Assembly (NCBI GenBank): GCA_947450695.1
Contig: CANFWV010000035.1
Location: 1-36,919 of the forward strand
Reading direction: 5' to 3'
Source: Comamonadaceae bacterium
GTDB lineage: Bacteria; Pseudomonadota; Gammaproteobacteria; Burkholderiales; Burkholderiaceae_C
DNA length: 36,919 nucleotides
Shown here one piece after another: positions 7,679 through 17,934 of this stretch (its first letter is position 1; each line of letters opens with the position of its first letter). Made by a program: the position numbers and the translations under genes. Under the pieces are notes generated by a model. The model saw only the letters and a program-made list of their open reading frames with translations. It was not told where the DNA came from and did no database searches.

Positions 7679-8770
7679 ATGCTCTGGAGAAAGTCGTTTC
7701 CTGGCTGGCTGCTGGGGCTTGCACTCGGCTTGGCCTGGCTGGCGGCACACGCTGAACCGACTTGTCGGATGGCCTTTGACGTGGGTTCGTCGGGCGTCCG
7801 GGTTGGGGCCTCTAACAGCCCTGCGCAGGCCCATGTGGAGATCGACTATCTGACCCCTTTGTGGGCTGGCCGGGGTCTGGACGCGACCTTGAAGCCAACG
7901 GCCGCGGCGCTGAAAAATTTGCCCGTTGAAGCTCGGTTGTCTGCGGCCTGTGACCGCGTTGCAGGAACGTTTTCAGCGTGGCGCCTGGCTTGGCAGCAGG
8001 CGGCGGATGACACTGCCGCGCTGATGGCACGCTTGCAGGCAGACACGCACGTCGCCGTGCTGGTGATGCCGCAGTCGGTCGAGGGCGCTTACGCCTATGC
8101 GTCTGCGCGGCAAGTGCTGGGCGCGCATCTGACGACCAGCCATGTGCTCGACATCGGTGGCGGCAGTTTGCAAATAGCCGGCGCACGGACCACGTTCGGC
8201 CAAGCGCTGGGACAGAAGTCTTGGCACCAAGTGTTGTGCACGAATTTGCGTCATTCTGCCGTGGCGTCATGTGAGTTGCAACCGATGTCTGCGGCAGATC
8301 TTCGACAGGCCAGAAGTTTGCTAGACGACAAGTTCAGCGGTATGGCCGCAACGCTGGGGTCGCTCACCACATTGACCGCGATCAGTCGACCTGTCACGCG
8401 GGGCGTGGCACCCGCGGTGCGGTTGTTGGTGGCGAAGAAAACAGAATCTTCAGTCGCTCTGTCAGCGCAAGATGTCAGCACTGCCATCGGCAAAATAGCT
8501 GGGCTGAGTGGCGACAAAACGGCCGAACTGGTGGCGGCACCTTCAAGCTACGCCACCTATCTTTTGTCCGATATGTTGTTGCTGGAAGGTGTGTTGCGAG
8601 CCACTGGCGGGACCGACATCCACGTCATCGAAGGGACTCTGAGCATCTTGCCGGCCTTGCTGTCTGACGACACCGCCTTTCAGTGGGGTGCCCACTATGG
8701 CTGCTACCTTGAGCGCTTCAAGGTGACGGGCCCGGATGCTTACTTCAGCGACCCCGCCACTTGCAATTAA
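7679..8770 (+). CDS. Exported Ppx/GppA-like phosphatase homologue
   Basis: 363 residues with a clear signal peptide (WLLGLALGLAWLAAHAEP). It then carries the ASKHA-type motifs of the Ppx/GppA family: FDVGSSGVRVG at the phosphate-1 loop (about residues 33-43) and VLDIGGGSLQIAG at the second phosphate loop (about 160). Classical Ppx and GppA are cytoplasmic and lack a signal peptide, so a periplasmic version is unusual; the substrate could be an extracytoplasmic nucleotide or polyphosphate (inference). The ATG at 7679 is preferred over the TTG immediately before it. Its stop shares the four bases TTAA (8767-8770) with the stop of the convergent transporter gene. Confidence 0.7.
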   Translation: MLWRKSFPGWLLGLALGLAWLAAHAEPTCRMAFDVGSSGVRVGASNSPAQAHVEIDYLTPLWAGRGLDATLKPTAAALKNLPVEARLSAACDRVAGTFSAWRLAWQQAADDTAALMARLQADTHVAVLVMPQSVEGAYAYASARQVLGAHLTTSHVLDIGGGSLQIAGARTTFGQALGQKSWHQVLCTNLRHSAVASCELQPMSAADLRQARSLLDDKFSGMAATLGSLTTLTAISRPVTRGVAPAVRLLVAKKTESSVALSAQDVSTAIGKIAGLSGDKTAELVAAPSSYATYLLSDMLLLEGVLRATGGTDIHVIEGTLSILPALLSDDTAFQWGAHYGCYLERFKVTGPDAYFSDPATCN

Positions 8771-10152
8771 CGCAAGCCGGCACCTTCGTCGCGGTTCAAC
8801 TTGAAGAATGAGAAAAGCGACAGCAGTGTCAGCAGTCCGACCACCACAAAGGCCGGCGAAAAATCTTCCGCATGCAGGTTGATGGCGTCGCCGCCATGCC
8901 ACCAAGAAGCCGCACTGACCAAGGAGGCCCCGAGGACAACGCCGAGGCCCAGCGACAGTTGTTGCGCCATGGCTGAGAGAGTGGTTGCGTGGCTCATGCG
9001 TGGCTTGGGGACATCTGAAAAACCCAAGGTCGTCATGGCGACCATGGCCAGCGAATTGATCAGGCCCCCGAGCAGCAGCATGACAAACATGAGAAGGTGC
9101 GGTGTGGTGGGACTGAACAGGCCGTAGCTCATGTAAAACAAGCTGGTCATGATGGTTGCGCTGATCAGCAGCGGGCGAAAACCCATGTCGTGAATAGCGC
9201 GCTTCATGACGACCCGTGTGCCCAGCGCACCGATGGCTGTGGCCACCGTCAGCGCACCCGATGCCAGCGGCGAAAGGCCAAAGCCGATTTGCAGCATGAG
9301 TGGCAACAAAAAGGGGGACGCGCCAATGGCAATCCGCAGCGGTGTGCCGCCCAAGATGTTCGTCCGGTAGGTCCGAAAGCGCAGGATGCTCAGGTCAATG
9401 ATCGGGTGCGCCTGCTGGCGACTCTGCAGGTAGTAGACCCAGAGCGACAGTGAGCCGAGGCCTGCGGCCAACCACGAGACCCAGCCCGGTGCCAGTGCTT
9501 TGCCGGCGATTTCCAGCGCACCGAGCAGCGCACTCAGGCCCAGCGCCAGCAGTAAAAATCCGCGGGTGTCGAACGGCACCGGCGGCGCGGCTTCATGTGT
9601 GTCTTCGACAAATGCCATGGCTAAGAAAATGGCCAACACGCCGAAGGGGATGTTGATGAGAAAGATCCAGCGCCAAGACGTCATGGAGACGATGGCGCCG
9701 CCAAACAGCGGCCCGATCATGCGGCCAATCACCGACGGCACGGTGAACCACACCATGGCCGAGACCATTTGCGAAGGCGGCACCGCACGCAGCAAAATCA
9801 AGCGGCCCACGGGCACCATCATGGCGCCGCCCAAGCCCTGAATAATCCGGAAAAGCACCAGTTGCGGCAGCGAGTTGGCCATGCCGCACAGGGCCGAGCC
9901 CAGTGAGAAAAAGGCAATCGCCAGACAAAACACTCGCTTGGCGCCGAAGCGGTCGGCGAGCCAGCCGCTGATGGGGATGAACACGGCCAAACTCAACAAG
10001 TAGGAGGTGATGGCCAGATTCAAGTGAAGCGGCGGCACCTGCAAAGACTCTGCGATGCTGGGCAAGGCGGTGGCCATCACCGAGGTGTCGATGTTTTGCA
10101 AAAAAAGTGGGCTGGCCACGATGATCGGAACTAATCTGCTGCGTGACACCAT
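8767..10152 (-). CDS. MFS exporter, DHA2 (EmrB/QacA) type
   Basis: 461 residues, almost entirely hydrophobic helices. The first helix carries the FLQNIDTSVMATALP motif typical of the DHA2 family, and GWLADRFGAKRVF forms the cytoplasmic loop 2-3 motif (motif A). The family exports drugs, dyes or small metabolites with proton antiport. No regulator or adaptor (EmrA-like) gene is adjacent. The ATG at 10152 has no ribosome site, while a TAGAAT -10-like hexamer lies at 10159-10164, which would put transcription start at or next to the ATG. The gene lies downstream of katG on the same strand, separated by a strong hairpin. Confidence 0.88.
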   Translation of the reverse strand: MVSRSRLVPIIVASPLFLQNIDTSVMATALPSIAESLQVPPLHLNLAITSYLLSLAVFIPISGWLADRFGAKRVFCLAIAFFSLGSALCGMANSLPQLVLFRIIQGLGGAMMVPVGRLILLRAVPPSQMVSAMVWFTVPSVIGRMIGPLFGGAIVSMTSWRWIFLINIPFGVLAIFLAMAFVEDTHEAAPPVPFDTRGFLLLALGLSALLGALEIAGKALAPGWVSWLAAGLGSLSLWVYYLQSRQQAHPIIDLSILRFRTYRTNILGGTPLRIAIGASPFLLPLMLQIGFGLSPLASGALTVATAIGALGTRVVMKRAIHDMGFRPLLISATIMTSLFYMSYGLFSPTTPHLLMFVMLLLGGLINSLAMVAMTTLGFSDVPKPRMSHATTLSAMAQQLSLGLGVVLGASLVSAASWWHGGDAINLHAEDFSPAFVVVGLLTLLSLFSFFKLNRDEGAGLR

Positions 10153-10178
10153 GTGAGCATTCTAGGGGCGTGAGAACG

Positions 10179-10230
10179 CAAACAGCCTCTACCGTGTGCC
10201 GGAAGTTCCCGGCTCGGTAGAGGCTGTTTG
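10179..10230 (-). terminator. Long perfect-stem hairpin after katG
   Basis: A 16-bp perfect inverted repeat (10179-10194 with 10215-10230) encloses a 20-nt loop. That loop contains a second stem, GCCGG (10198-10202) with CCGGC (10209-10213). It begins 45 nt after the katG stop and ends 27 nt before the exporter ATG, as expected for a katG terminator. There is no clean U-run after it on the minus strand, only GTTTGCGTTC, so a role in mRNA stability or as a regulatory site is possible. Confidence 0.6.
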
Positions 10231-10274
10231 ACTGGCTGCGTGGAACAGGACCGCTCAGGCCGGTCCCTTTTAGA

Positions 10275-12476
<2,202 letters not shown>

Positions 12477-12503
12477 TTACTAACGATTTAGTAATGAATA
12501 GAG

Positions 12504-12530
12504 TTTATAGATTTAAGAAAAACCTATCAA
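12504..12530 (-). promoter_or_regulatory. Candidate katG promoter
   Basis: On the minus strand, TTGATA (12525-12530) and TATAAA (12504-12509) resemble -35 and -10 hexamers and lie upstream of katG in an A/T-rich stretch. The spacing is 15 bp, shorter than ideal, so the assignment is tentative. ATAG and CTAT tetrads occur here (12498, 12507, 12524) but not with OxyR spacing. Confidence 0.4.
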
Positions 12531-12597
12531 TTGAGTTTCCTAATGGCCCCGATAGCGCTGCGGGACAAGCTCGTCTTGATCGCCACATTAGAAATCG

Positions 12598-12611
12598 TTG
12601 ATCTATGTCAA
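12598..12611 (+). promoter_or_regulatory. FNR/ANR-type binding site
   Basis: TTGATCTATGTCAA matches the FNR-family consensus TTGAT-N4-ATCAA at 9 of 10 conserved positions. Its centre lies between 12604 and 12605, which is -41.5 relative to the start point predicted from the TGTAAT -10 element, the classic position for class II activation. It stands 72 nt before the cytochrome ATG and suggests induction under low oxygen. Confidence 0.78.
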
Positions 12612-12633
12612 ATCGTTTTATTGGGTGGAGGTT

Positions 12634-12639
12634 TGTAAT
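12634..12639 (+). promoter_or_regulatory. Predicted -10 element of the cytochrome operon
   Basis: TGTAAT matches the -10 consensus at 5 of 6 bases and predicts transcription start near 12646. There is no recognisable -35 hexamer; the FNR-type box occupies that position, as expected for an activator-dependent promoter. The predicted leader is about 37 nt and includes AAGGA before the ATG at 12683. Confidence 0.55.
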
Positions 12640-12682
12640 TTGAATCGATAGCACATCTCAAATATCCAAGAAGGAACCCGCC

Positions 12683-14161
12683 ATGTCACGCTTGATGATG
12701 CAAATGAAAAGCTGGTGCTCGAAGCTGGTTGCAACAGCACTGAGCTTGATGGCGGCGGGGGTTTTGTGGGTGCCGCAGGCTGCTCAGGCGCTGCCGTCCT
12801 TTGCCCGTCAAACGGGCCAGAACTGCGTGGCTTGCCACGCGGGCGGACAGTTCCCTGAGCTCACACCGTATGGCCGGATGTTCAAGCTGACTGGCTACAC
12901 CATCGGCGAGCGAACGCTTCCTTTTTCGGTGATGGGTGTGGCGGGTGTCTCCAACGTCGCCGACAGAACCAAGAGCGACGCCCCGGATGCAGACTTTCAA
13001 AAAAACTTTGCGCCTATCTTGGCGTCAGGTAGTTTGTTCATTGCCGGCAAAGTCACCGACAACATCGGCGCCTTCGTGCAGACCACGTACGACAACTATG
13101 CCGTCACGAATGCCAACGGCAGTTTTTCAGGCCACAGCCAGGCCGACAACATGGACTTCCGTTACGCCGACCACATCGTCGATGGCAAGAAGGATTGGAT
13201 TTATGGCGTCAGCGTGAACAACAACCCCTCGGTGTCCGATCCTTGGAACACGGCGGCGGCTTGGATGCAGTATGTTCCGGTGCCATCGCCCACCAGCTAC
13301 CAGTTCGCCGACGGTGCCGGCACCTATCCCGGCTTTGGGGCGGGTGGCAATATTGCTGGCGTCACCGCTTACACGCTGTGGAACAAAACGATTTATGCCG
13401 AACTGGGTGCTTACAAAACCGCCAATCAAGCGTTCTCATTCATGCGCGCCGGCATCGACCCAGCCAGCAGGACGGCGCTCAGCGGCAGCAATCCTTACTG
13501 GCGGCTGGCGCTGACGCGAGAGTGGGGTCCGCACAACCTGATGGTGGGGACGTCGGGCATGACCGCCCGTGTTTTTGATGCCGGGTCCGACATTGGTGAT
13601 CCTGGTAACTTGGGTCGCTTTAGGAACAACGGCATCGATGGCCAATACCAATACCTGTTAGACCCGCACACCGTCACCCTGCAAGCCGCCTATATGCGGC
13701 AGGTGCAGACTTATTCCCCCAACGCCATCGCGGCAGCTCCAGTGGGGTTGTTTGTGCTGGCGGACGGCACAACGCCCATCGACCCCGTACATCTGTCTGA
13801 CACCAGCCATATCTTTCGGACCAAGGCGTCCTATGTTTACCAAGCCAAATACGGCGGGAGTTTGGGCTTCTTCAACAAGACCGGCACCACCAATACGCTG
13901 AACCAGACATCTGGGTATGACGCAAGCACCGGTCAAGTCACCTCGGATAGTTCGCTCCGCGTCAACGGCAATCTCTCTGGCAACCCGGCCACCCGGGGCT
14001 TGACCTACGAAGCGTTTTGGATGCCGAAGCAAAACGTCCGGGTCGGCGCCCAGTACACCGCCTACAACAAGTTCAATGGGGCAAGCACCAACTACGACGG
14101 TTTTGGCCGCAACGCCAAAGACAACAACACCCTGTTTTTGTATGCGTGGGTGGCGTACTGA
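12683..14161 (+). CDS. Monoheme cytochrome-porin fusion, Cyc2-like outer-membrane protein
   Basis: 492 residues. After a signal peptide (cleavage near AQALP) comes one haem c motif, CVACH (48-52), preceded by PSFARQTGQN and followed by FPELTPYGRMFKLTGYT. The remaining 420 or so residues have alternating hydrophobic/polar strands rich in Tyr, Asn and Gly, ending in an aromatic C-terminal strand (FLYAWVAY), typical of an outer-membrane barrel. A single N-terminal haem fused to a porin-like barrel is the architecture of Cyc2, the iron oxidase of neutrophilic Fe(II) oxidisers, and the residues around the haem resemble that family. Relatives also occur in bacteria not known to oxidise iron, so the electron donor or acceptor is uncertain. 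It is probably cotranscribed with the c4 gene 66 nt downstream. Confidence 0.8.
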   Translation: MSRLMMQMKSWCSKLVATALSLMAAGVLWVPQAAQALPSFARQTGQNCVACHAGGQFPELTPYGRMFKLTGYTIGERTLPFSVMGVAGVSNVADRTKSDAPDADFQKNFAPILASGSLFIAGKVTDNIGAFVQTTYDNYAVTNANGSFSGHSQADNMDFRYADHIVDGKKDWIYGVSVNNNPSVSDPWNTAAAWMQYVPVPSPTSYQFADGAGTYPGFGAGGNIAGVTAYTLWNKTIYAELGAYKTANQAFSFMRAGIDPASRTALSGSNPYWRLALTREWGPHNLMVGTSGMTARVFDAGSDIGDPGNLGRFRNNGIDGQYQYLLDPHTVTLQAAYMRQVQTYSPNAIAAAPVGLFVLADGTTPIDPVHLSDTSHIFRTKASYVYQAKYGGSLGFFNKTGTTNTLNQTSGYDASTGQVTSDSSLRVNGNLSGNPATRGLTYEAFWMPKQNVRVGAQYTAYNKFNGASTNYDGFGRNAKDNNTLFLYAWVAY

Positions 14162-14227
14162 CCCAGGCTTGAACTGGCACGCACATCACCCGCAGTTGCA
14201 CCACATTTTGGATATTGGAGACTCCGC

Positions 14228-14872
14228 ATGAACTTCCGTCATATTTTCATTGCCATGGCCTTCGGCGTCATAGGCACCGGCTGCACCAACATTGAACATT
14301 CGCGCAACTTGGCCAACCCCAAGGTGTCCGGGACGACGCTGGCGCAGCAGGTGTGTGCGCTGTGTCACGGCGTGGATGGCCGGTCCACCAGCCCGAATTT
14401 TCCCAACTTGGCGGCGCAGCAGCCCACGTACTTCATCTCGCAAATGAAGGAATTCAGAAATCACAGCCGCATGGACCCAGCTGGCTTTGAATACATGTGG
14501 GGCTTGAGCCGGAGCCTGACGGACGAACAAATCACGTCTTTGGCGGACTACTACGCCGCACAAGCGCCGGCTTCTCCCGGCCCGGCGGGTACGGCAGCTG
14601 CGCTGGCCAGAGGCAAGCTTGTTTTTGAAAATGGCGTGCCCGATAAAAATGTCATCGCGTGCATTGCTTGTCATGGCGCGCAGGCTCAGGGTAATGCGCA
14701 ATTTCCGCGTCTGGCCCACCAACACGCGGACTACATCATCAAGCAGCTGACGGTTTTTCAGCGCACGGACGAGCGGCCTGAAGGCGCCCTGATGAAGACC
14801 GTCGCCCATGACCTGACGGCTGAAAACATGAGAGACGTGGCCGCTTATTTGCAAGCGCTGCCAGCCCAGTAG
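14228..14872 (+). CDS. Diheme cytochrome c4-like lipoprotein
   Basis: 214 residues. The N-terminus looks like a lipoprotein signal with a GTGC lipobox (Cys19), suggesting a membrane-anchored periplasmic protein. Two cytochrome c domains follow: CALCH (43-47) with likely Met90 as axial ligand, and CIACH (145-149) with likely Met189. The [18 protein letters not shown] and [18 protein letters not shown] repeats are typical of c4. Such proteins shuttle electrons between membrane redox proteins and terminal oxidases. Directly downstream of an outer-membrane cytochrome-porin, it is the natural periplasmic partner. A GGAG site precedes the ATG. Confidence 0.9.
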   Translation: MNFRHIFIAMAFGVIGTGCTNIEHSRNLANPKVSGTTLAQQVCALCHGVDGRSTSPNFPNLAAQQPTYFISQMKEFRNHSRMDPAGFEYMWGLSRSLTDEQITSLADYYAAQAPASPGPAGTAAALARGKLVFENGVPDKNVIACIACHGAQAQGNAQFPRLAHQHADYIIKQLTVFQRTDERPEGALMKTVAHDLTAENMRDVAAYLQALPAQ

Positions 14873-14976
14873 GCGTTGACCGGTTGCGGGCTCCCGCTAA
14901 ATGTGGAGACCCCCAATTGCTAGGGCGTGGGTGCGTCTTTAAAATGCGCGCTCCCATCCCTCGAAAGTGCCTCCCC

Positions 14977-16287
14977 ATGACTGCTGTCTCAGCCAAGAAG
15001 CCCCCGTTTTACCGCTCCCTTTATTTGCAAGTTCTCTTCGCGGTGGTGTTGGGTGTCGTACTCGGACACTTTTATCCGCAGCTTGGCGCCGACATGAAAC
15101 CCTTGGGTGACGGGTTCATCAAGTTGATCAAGATGATCATTGCACCGATCATCTTTTGTACCGTGGTGATTGGCATCGCGGGCATGGAAGACATGAAGAA
15201 GGTCGGCAAAACTGGCGGCTTGGCCCTGATTTACTTTGAAGTTGTCAGCACGCTGGCCTTGATTGTGGGGCTGATCATCGTCAACGTGATCCAACCCGGT
15301 GCGGGCATGAACATCGATGCCTCCACGCTGGACACCAAAGCCATCGCGGCTTACACCGGGCCCGGAAAAATGGTGGGCACGGTCGACTTTTTGATGAACA
15401 TCATCCCGACCTCGGTGATTGATGCTTTCGCCAAAGGTGAAATTTTGCAGGTGTTGCTGTTCGCCGTGTTGTTCGGCTTTGCCTTGCATCGCTTTGGCGG
15501 CCGCGGCACCCTGGTGTTTGATCTGATTGAGAAAACTTCCCACGTGCTGTTTGACATCGTCGGCATCATCATGAAGGTCGCCCCGATCGGCGCCTTTGGC
15601 GCGATGGCATTTACCATCGGCAAATACGGTATTGGCTCACTGTTCTCACTGGGCAAGTTGATGGGCACGTTTTATTTGACCTGCTTGATCTTTGTGTTTG
15701 TGGTGCTGGGCTTGATTTCTAAACTGCATGGCTTCAGCGTTTGGAAGTTCATCAAGTACATCAAGGAAGAGTTGTTGATCGTTTTGGGCACGTCTTCTTC
15801 GGAGTCTGTGCTGCCGCGCATGATGGAGAAGCTTGAGAACCTCGGGGCCAAGAAAACCTGCGTGGGTCTGGTGATTCCAACGGGCTATTCGTTCAATTTG
15901 GACGGCACATCCATCTACCTGACCATGGCCGCCGTCTTCATTGCACAGGCGACCAACACGCCCATGACGCTGATGCAAGAGGTGACTCTGCTGGCCGTTT
16001 TGCTGCTCACGTCCAAGGGCGCGGCTGGCATCACCGGCAGTGGCTTTATTGTTCTGGCGGCCACTTTGTCTGCTGTGGGCACTGTTCCGGTAGCGGGTTT
16101 GGCGTTGATTTTGGGCATCGACCGTTTTATGTCCGAAGCCCGGGCGCTGACCAATTTGGTGGGCAACGGCGTAGCGACTTTGGTCGTCGCGAAATGGACC
16201 GGGGAGCTTGACGTCAAGCGGATGAATGCCGGTCTGAACAACGAACCTTGGGTTGAGGCCGAAGCCGAGGCCGCGTCACAACGGTGA
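14977..16287 (+). CDS. dctA: C4-dicarboxylate:cation symporter DctA
   Basis: 436 residues from the ATG at 14977, the start that aligns with known DctA N-termini ([13 protein letters not shown]). The dicarboxylate/amino acid:cation symporter family features are all visible: [33 protein letters not shown] (the serine-rich re-entrant loop), [14 protein letters not shown] and [13 protein letters not shown]. It imports succinate, fumarate and malate. Open frame continues upstream to 14884, but there is no homology there. No ribosome site is obvious, and no sigma-54 promoter was found upstream. The gene ends 3 nt from the stop of the convergent LysR gene. Confidence 0.95.
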   Translation: MTAVSAKKPPFYRSLYLQVLFAVVLGVVLGHFYPQLGADMKPLGDGFIKLIKMIIAPIIFCTVVIGIAGMEDMKKVGKTGGLALIYFEVVSTLALIVGLIIVNVIQPGAGMNIDASTLDTKAIAAYTGPGKMVGTVDFLMNIIPTSVIDAFAKGEILQVLLFAVLFGFALHRFGGRGTLVFDLIEKTSHVLFDIVGIIMKVAPIGAFGAMAFTIGKYGIGSLFSLGKLMGTFYLTCLIFVFVVLGLISKLHGFSVWKFIKYIKEELLIVLGTSSSESVLPRMMEKLENLGAKKTCVGLVIPTGYSFNLDGTSIYLTMAAVFIAQATNTPMTLMQEVTLLAVLLLTSKGAAGITGSGFIVLAATLSAVGTVPVAGLALILGIDRFMSEARALTNLVGNGVATLVVAKWTGELDVKRMNAGLNNEPWVEAEAEAASQR

Positions 16288-16290
16288 CGG

Positions 16291-17187
16291 TCAGGCCTCC
16301 GGCTTGAGGCTGGCGATGAGTGTGCGAAGCCATTGGTTGCCGGGGTCGGCATTTTGTCTCGAATGCCAGTGCTGCATAAACTTCATGGGTGGAATCTCAA
16401 AAGGCAATCTCACCTTTTTGAGATAACCATGCCGCATCACCATGTCTGCCACTTGAACAGGTGTGGTCATGAAATAGTTTGTTCTCATGAGAATGGCGGC
16501 AATGGCTGTGAAGCTTGAGAGGTTGGTGGCGATCTTTCGGCGAATTCCCAAGGCCTCAAGATGTTTGTTCACCCAATAAAACCCGGTGGTCTGATTGGTG
16601 ACGGTCAGATGTTTTGCTCCCTCATAATCTTGCCGGCTGATGTCATCTCCAATGTCCGGATGCTCTTTTGAAATCAAGCCTGTGAAGGTTGAAGAGGCTA
16701 ATTGTTGTTGGAATAGATTTTCCTTGATGTTGGTCGTGATGCCGAGGGCAAGGTCGACAACTCCCCCGGACAGTTCCCGTTCGATATTGGGAGTGACACC
16801 GGAGATGTCCAGCGTCACCCCGGGTGCTTCGCTAACGATGCGTTGCAGCAAAAGTGGCAGCCAAATGAGTTGGCCGAACTCAGACATGGCCAAGCGGAAA
16901 ACACGCTCTGACGCCATGGGGTTGAAGTTCAGTTGGAAGCTTAACGACGCCCGCAGTCGTTCGGCTGAATGCTGTATGGACGGGAAAACGGCTTGTGCAA
17001 AAGCGGTCGGTTCCATGCCTTGAGGGGTGCGAACAAAGAGCGGATCTTCGTAATGATCCTTCAAGCGCCTCAGCGCCAGACTCACCCCGGGCTGCGACAG
17101 CGCCAATTGGGTTGAAGACTTAGACAAACTGCCTGTTTCATAAATAGCCAGAAAAACACGCAATAAATTTAAATCGATGTTTTTCAT
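16291..17187 (-). CDS. LysR-family transcriptional regulator
   Basis: 298 residues. An N-terminal winged helix-turn-helix (IDLNLLRVFLAIYETGSLSKSS, then LALSQPGVSLALRRLK) is followed by a substrate-binding domain whose FRLAMSEFGQLIWLPLLL start resembles the NodD/LinR/PcpR branch. The target is unknown; the convergent dctA is not in the usual divergent position. Base composition is less GC-rich than the neighbours. There is no Shine-Dalgarno sequence, but TATAGAAT (17208-17215, minus strand) makes a good -10 element. It overlaps one arm of an 11-bp inverted repeat, suggesting autoregulation. Confidence 0.92.
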   Translation of the reverse strand: MKNIDLNLLRVFLAIYETGSLSKSSTQLALSQPGVSLALRRLKDHYEDPLFVRTPQGMEPTAFAQAVFPSIQHSAERLRASLSFQLNFNPMASERVFRLAMSEFGQLIWLPLLLQRIVSEAPGVTLDISGVTPNIERELSGGVVDLALGITTNIKENLFQQQLASSTFTGLISKEHPDIGDDISRQDYEGAKHLTVTNQTTGFYWVNKHLEALGIRRKIATNLSSFTAIAAILMRTNYFMTTPVQVADMVMRHGYLKKVRLPFEIPPMKFMQHWHSRQNADPGNQWLRTLIASLKPEA

Positions 17188-17209
17188 TTTATGAAATTTC
17201 GTTGCCGAT

Positions 17210-17294
17210 TCTATAAGTGTGTCCGCATAGTAGCTGAGCTTGTATTTAAAAAGAATAAATCTAACAAATGCAGGTGATTAAAAACACTTATAGA
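17210..17294. repeat. 11-bp inverted repeat upstream of LysR gene
   Basis: TCTATAAGTGT at 17210-17220 is repeated as its exact reverse complement at 17284-17294, with 63 bp between. The left arm overlaps the predicted LysR -10 (TATAGAAT). It could be a pair of operator half-sites allowing looping. The surrounding 17188-17354 region is A/T-rich and has no gene. Confidence 0.55.
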
Positions 17295-17354
17295 TGGCGC
17301 AGATCGTTTTCTAAGGTGGCATGGACCCCCTTCACTGGGCACAGATTCAATCGT

Positions 17355-17843
17355 TCACTTCTCCGCAATGAACGTCCCCGACTTGCCACCATGCTTTTCC
17401 AGCAGCTTCACATCGGTGATGGTCATGCCGCGGTCGATAGCTTTGGTCATGTCGTAGATGGTCAGCAGGGCGAGTTGGACGGCGGTCAGGGCTTCCATTT
17501 CGACGCCGGTTTGACCCACGGTTTCGACGGCTGCGCTGCAGATGATGCTGTTGGCTTCTTCGTCGGCGTTGAACTCAACGGCGACCCGGGTCAAAGCCAG
17601 CGGATGGCACAGCGGAATCAGGTCACTGGTTTTTTTGGCCGCCATGATGCCGGCGATGCGGGCGATGCCGAGCACGTCGCCCTTCTTGGCGGTGCCCTGC
17701 AAAATGATCGCCAGCGTGGCGGGGTGCATGACGATGCGACCTTGCGCGACGGCGATTCGGTGGGTGGTGGCTTTGGCTGCCACGTCGACCATGTGGGCTT
17801 GGCCTTGGGCATCAAAATGTGTCAGTGCGGAGGTTGTCGTCAT
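17355..17843 (-). CDS. moaC: Cyclic pyranopterin monophosphate synthase MoaC
   Basis: 162 residues, the usual length. MoaC converts the cyclised GTP product of MoaA to cyclic pyranopterin monophosphate in molybdenum-cofactor synthesis. Family motifs are complete: [10 protein letters not shown] near the N-terminus, [20 protein letters not shown] with the catalytic Lys, [29 protein letters not shown] and a GGKSG tail. No other moa genes are next to it. It is divergent from the M48 protease gene across 91 nt. Confidence 0.97.
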   Translation of the reverse strand: MTTTSALTHFDAQGQAHMVDVAAKATTHRIAVAQGRIVMHPATLAIILQGTAKKGDVLGIARIAGIMAAKKTSDLIPLCHPLALTRVAVEFNADEEANSIICSAAVETVGQTGVEMEALTAVQLALLTIYDMTKAIDRGMTITDVKLLEKHGGKSGTFIAEK

Positions 17844-17934
17844 GTTGTTTCCAGAAGCGTGATGGGCACCATCATAAGAGCGAAGCTTTACGCTTTGTTC
17901 ATGCCGTCAGCCATGAACGCGGCTACCATCACAC

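Noticed and set aside
12498..12527. Possible OxyR site before katG (ATAG, ATAG, CTAT tetrads)
   Set aside because: The tetrads are 9 and 17 bp apart start to start; OxyR needs about 11-bp steps in alternating ATAG/CTAT order.
14165..14205. Possible sigma-54 promoter (TGGCAC ... TTGCA) before the c4 gene
   Set aside because: The two halves are separated by 15 bp, too far for the fixed GG/GC spacing of sigma-54 promoters.
14873..14976. Terminator or promoter between the c4 gene and dctA
   Set aside because: Only a 5-bp GCGGG/CCCGC hairpin without U-run and a TTGACC without a good -10 partner; too weak to call.
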